Assembly: GCA_037137375.1 (NCBI GenBank) | Contig: JBAXKJ010000011.1 | Coordinates: 62,001 to 126,000 of the forward strand | DNA length: 64,000 bases | Direction: 5' to 3' | Source of the DNA: CAINVV01 sp037137375 | GTDB taxonomy: Bacteria > Bacteroidota > Bacteroidia > Bacteroidales > Prolixibacteraceae | In this document: positions 63,027 to 64,000 of the stretch, one piece after another | How positions within the stretch are numbered: position 1 is the first letter of the stretch | Layout: every line of letters starts with the position of its first letter | Notes under the pieces: generated by a model | The model's database searches: none | What the model was told of the DNA's origin: nothing | Seen by the model: only the letters and a program-made list of their open reading frames with translations | Translations under genes and position numbers: made by a program

Positions 63027-64000
63027 ATCAACACCAGCAACTCGATAAGCAGAAGAAGGACCAGCACCTTCAATAATAACAAGACCTAAATCTCTAAACT
63101 TAGCTAAATGACGCTGGGCTTTTTTATCATTAAATCCAAATGCATCAATATATTCTTTCTTTGTTACAAGTTCTTTTGATTTTACAAACTCATATCCGGC
63201 AAACTCTTCATCAGAAAGTTTCTTTCTGATTTCTTCATCTAATAACATCTTCTTGCTTTCGAAGCTTGTTGCAAACTGGATTTGTAGAAACGGTTCTTTA
63301 AAAGAATATTCCGGAATAGGAAGGTTGTATTTCTGAGGAAGTGTACTCCAAGTTTCCATTCCAAATCCCCGTCTTTCCACCATTTCAAATTCAGCAAATA
63401 TTGAAAATAATACAGGATTACGACTCAAACTTGGTGCATTGAAACGGTTAAGATCGCTCAGTGTTAAAGGAGAAACCGGACCACCTGGACTTTTGATGGA
63501 AATAAAATCAGGTGTAATATCTAAATGAATGGAAGCTCCAACAATGTCATAATCACGATGAACAATTGCATTAACAATAGCCTCACGGATTGGCTCGTAC
63601 GGAAATTCAGATTCACGTTGCCGCTTGGTAGAAGAACGATCAATACTGTGTGGCATGACCTTGTACCACCACTCTTCAATCAGGTTGGGGATATTGATTA
63701 TTGGTCCCTTAAAATCCCTTATTTCTGTTTTACCTCCCGGATAACGAACCGTCGCTTTTATAATGGATTGGGGATGAAAGTCCTCGGGTGATTTACCAAA
63801 CAAGAGTAGTCCTAAGCCTGATGGCAAAAAGATATTGTCTGTTTTTTGAAGGACTCCCTTTCTCCATAGCTTTCTTTTAAATTCGTCGGAATGGATGTCA
63901 GATTTCATTCCTATTTTATCCCGATATTTGTCTAATACGTCGATCGACAAGTCGGTATAATCGGCTTTTGGCTCAGCATTCTCCAAAACCGTCAAAACAA
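63024..64000 (-). CDS. ATP-binding HATPase_c_4 / winged-helix protein, N-terminus outside window
   Basis: The frame is open to the window edge, so the start and probably an AlbA_2-type N-terminal domain lie beyond 64000. The visible 320 or so residues contain a HATPase_c_4-like domain with the N-box EAIVNAIVHRDYDIVGASIH and the segment ISIKSPGGPV. A winged-helix C-terminus follows (KKEYIDAFGFNDKKAQRHLAKF, then GAGPSSAYRVA). These proteins are common, poorly understood ATP-binding regulators, often next to defence genes or on mobile elements. Here it opens the minus-strand cluster containing the SMC-type ATPase and the nuclease-like protein. Its C-terminus ends normally, although the frame after it looks like decayed coding sequence. 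Confidence 0.75.
   Translation of the reverse strand, partial: VLTVLENAEPKADYTDLSIDVLDKYRDKIGMKSDIHSDEFKRKLWRKGVLQKTDNIFLPSGLGLLLFGKSPEDFHPQSIIKATVRYPGGKTEIRDFKGPIINIPNLIEEWWYKVMPHSIDRSSTKRQRESEFPYEPIREAIVNAIVHRDYDIVGASIHLDITPDFISIKSPGGPVSPLTLSDLNRFNAPSLSRNPVLFSIFAEFEMVERRGFGMETWSTLPQKYNLPIPEYSFKEPFLQIQFATSFESKKMLLDEEIRKKLSDEEFAGYEFVKSKELVTKKEYIDAFGFNDKKAQRHLAKFRDLGLVIIEGAGPSSAYRVAGVD

Noticed and set aside
1..64000. tRNA, rRNA, CRISPR arrays, insertion sequences, attachment sites
   Set aside because: No cloverleaf-like, rRNA, regularly spaced repeat or transposase sequence was recognised when reading both strands; without a covariance or HMM search small RNAs could still be missed.

Overview
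The window comes from a Bacteroidota genome with a type IX secretion system. Three SusC/SusD outer-membrane glycan-uptake pairs are present. One secreted amylase ends in a T9SS type A sorting domain. A one-piece reg_prop/Y_Y_Y/AraC regulator is present, and several start sites have TAnnTTTG promoter-like elements in front of them. A marine or sediment member such as the Prolixibacteraceae/Marinilabiliales would fit, but the sequence does not fix the family. I saw no rRNA, tRNA, CRISPR array, transposase or origin.

Region 1 (1-28.5 kb) holds two polysaccharide utilisation loci (PULs) that converge tail to tail, with a single base between their stop codons at 10029/10031. The plus-strand arm is GH88 unsaturated uronidase, SusC, SusD, a secreted metallophosphoesterase and a GH127-type enzyme. 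The minus-strand arm reads, in transcription order, sensor-regulator (28516), SusC, SusD, a five-bladed-propeller glycosidase, three sulfatases, a Tat-exported GH127 and a fourth sulfatase. Together they suggest exo-acting breakdown of a sulfated, uronic-acid-containing polysaccharide. The substrate is not certain. No lyase and no sulfatase-maturing enzyme is visible here. The regulator looks like a hybrid two-component system whose kinase domain has decayed and whose receiver domain is gone.

Region 2 (28.7-36.8 kb) carries apparently unlinked genes: a small DUF5618-like protein, a papain-like protease without a signal peptide, a large exported FAD-dependent oxidoreductase with a 36-bp coding minisatellite, an L-arabinose/L-fucose isomerase-family protein, an orphan membrane protein, and a DUF4143-type ATPase behind a perfect 15-bp inverted repeat.

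Region 3 (37-57.8 kb) is a starch/maltodextrin locus. The minus-strand operon runs MFS transporter, beta-phosphoglucomutase, GH65 phosphorylase, periplasmic GH13. A LacI-family regulator follows the same strand upstream. The divergent plus-strand operon runs SusC, SusD, SusE-like, SusF-like, terminator, T9SS-secreted GH13, and a plug-domain protein without a barrel. CAAACG-centred operator candidates lie in the intergenic regions around the LacI gene. The expected flow is surface amylase, then SusCDEF uptake, periplasmic GH13, MFS import, maltose phosphorolysis and beta-glucose 1-phosphate to glucose 6-phosphate.

Region 4 (57.8-64 kb) has an aldehyde dehydrogenase, then a minus-strand cluster that looks like a defence or accessory island. 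It holds a partial HATPase/winged-helix protein (cut by the window end), an SMC/RecF-type ATPase with a C-terminal Rx6H motif, a 57-residue protein, and a nuclease-like DUF5655 protein. Stretches that look like decayed coding sequence lie between or after these genes. This cluster is my best candidate for an undescribed system, but its function is inferred only from domain composition.
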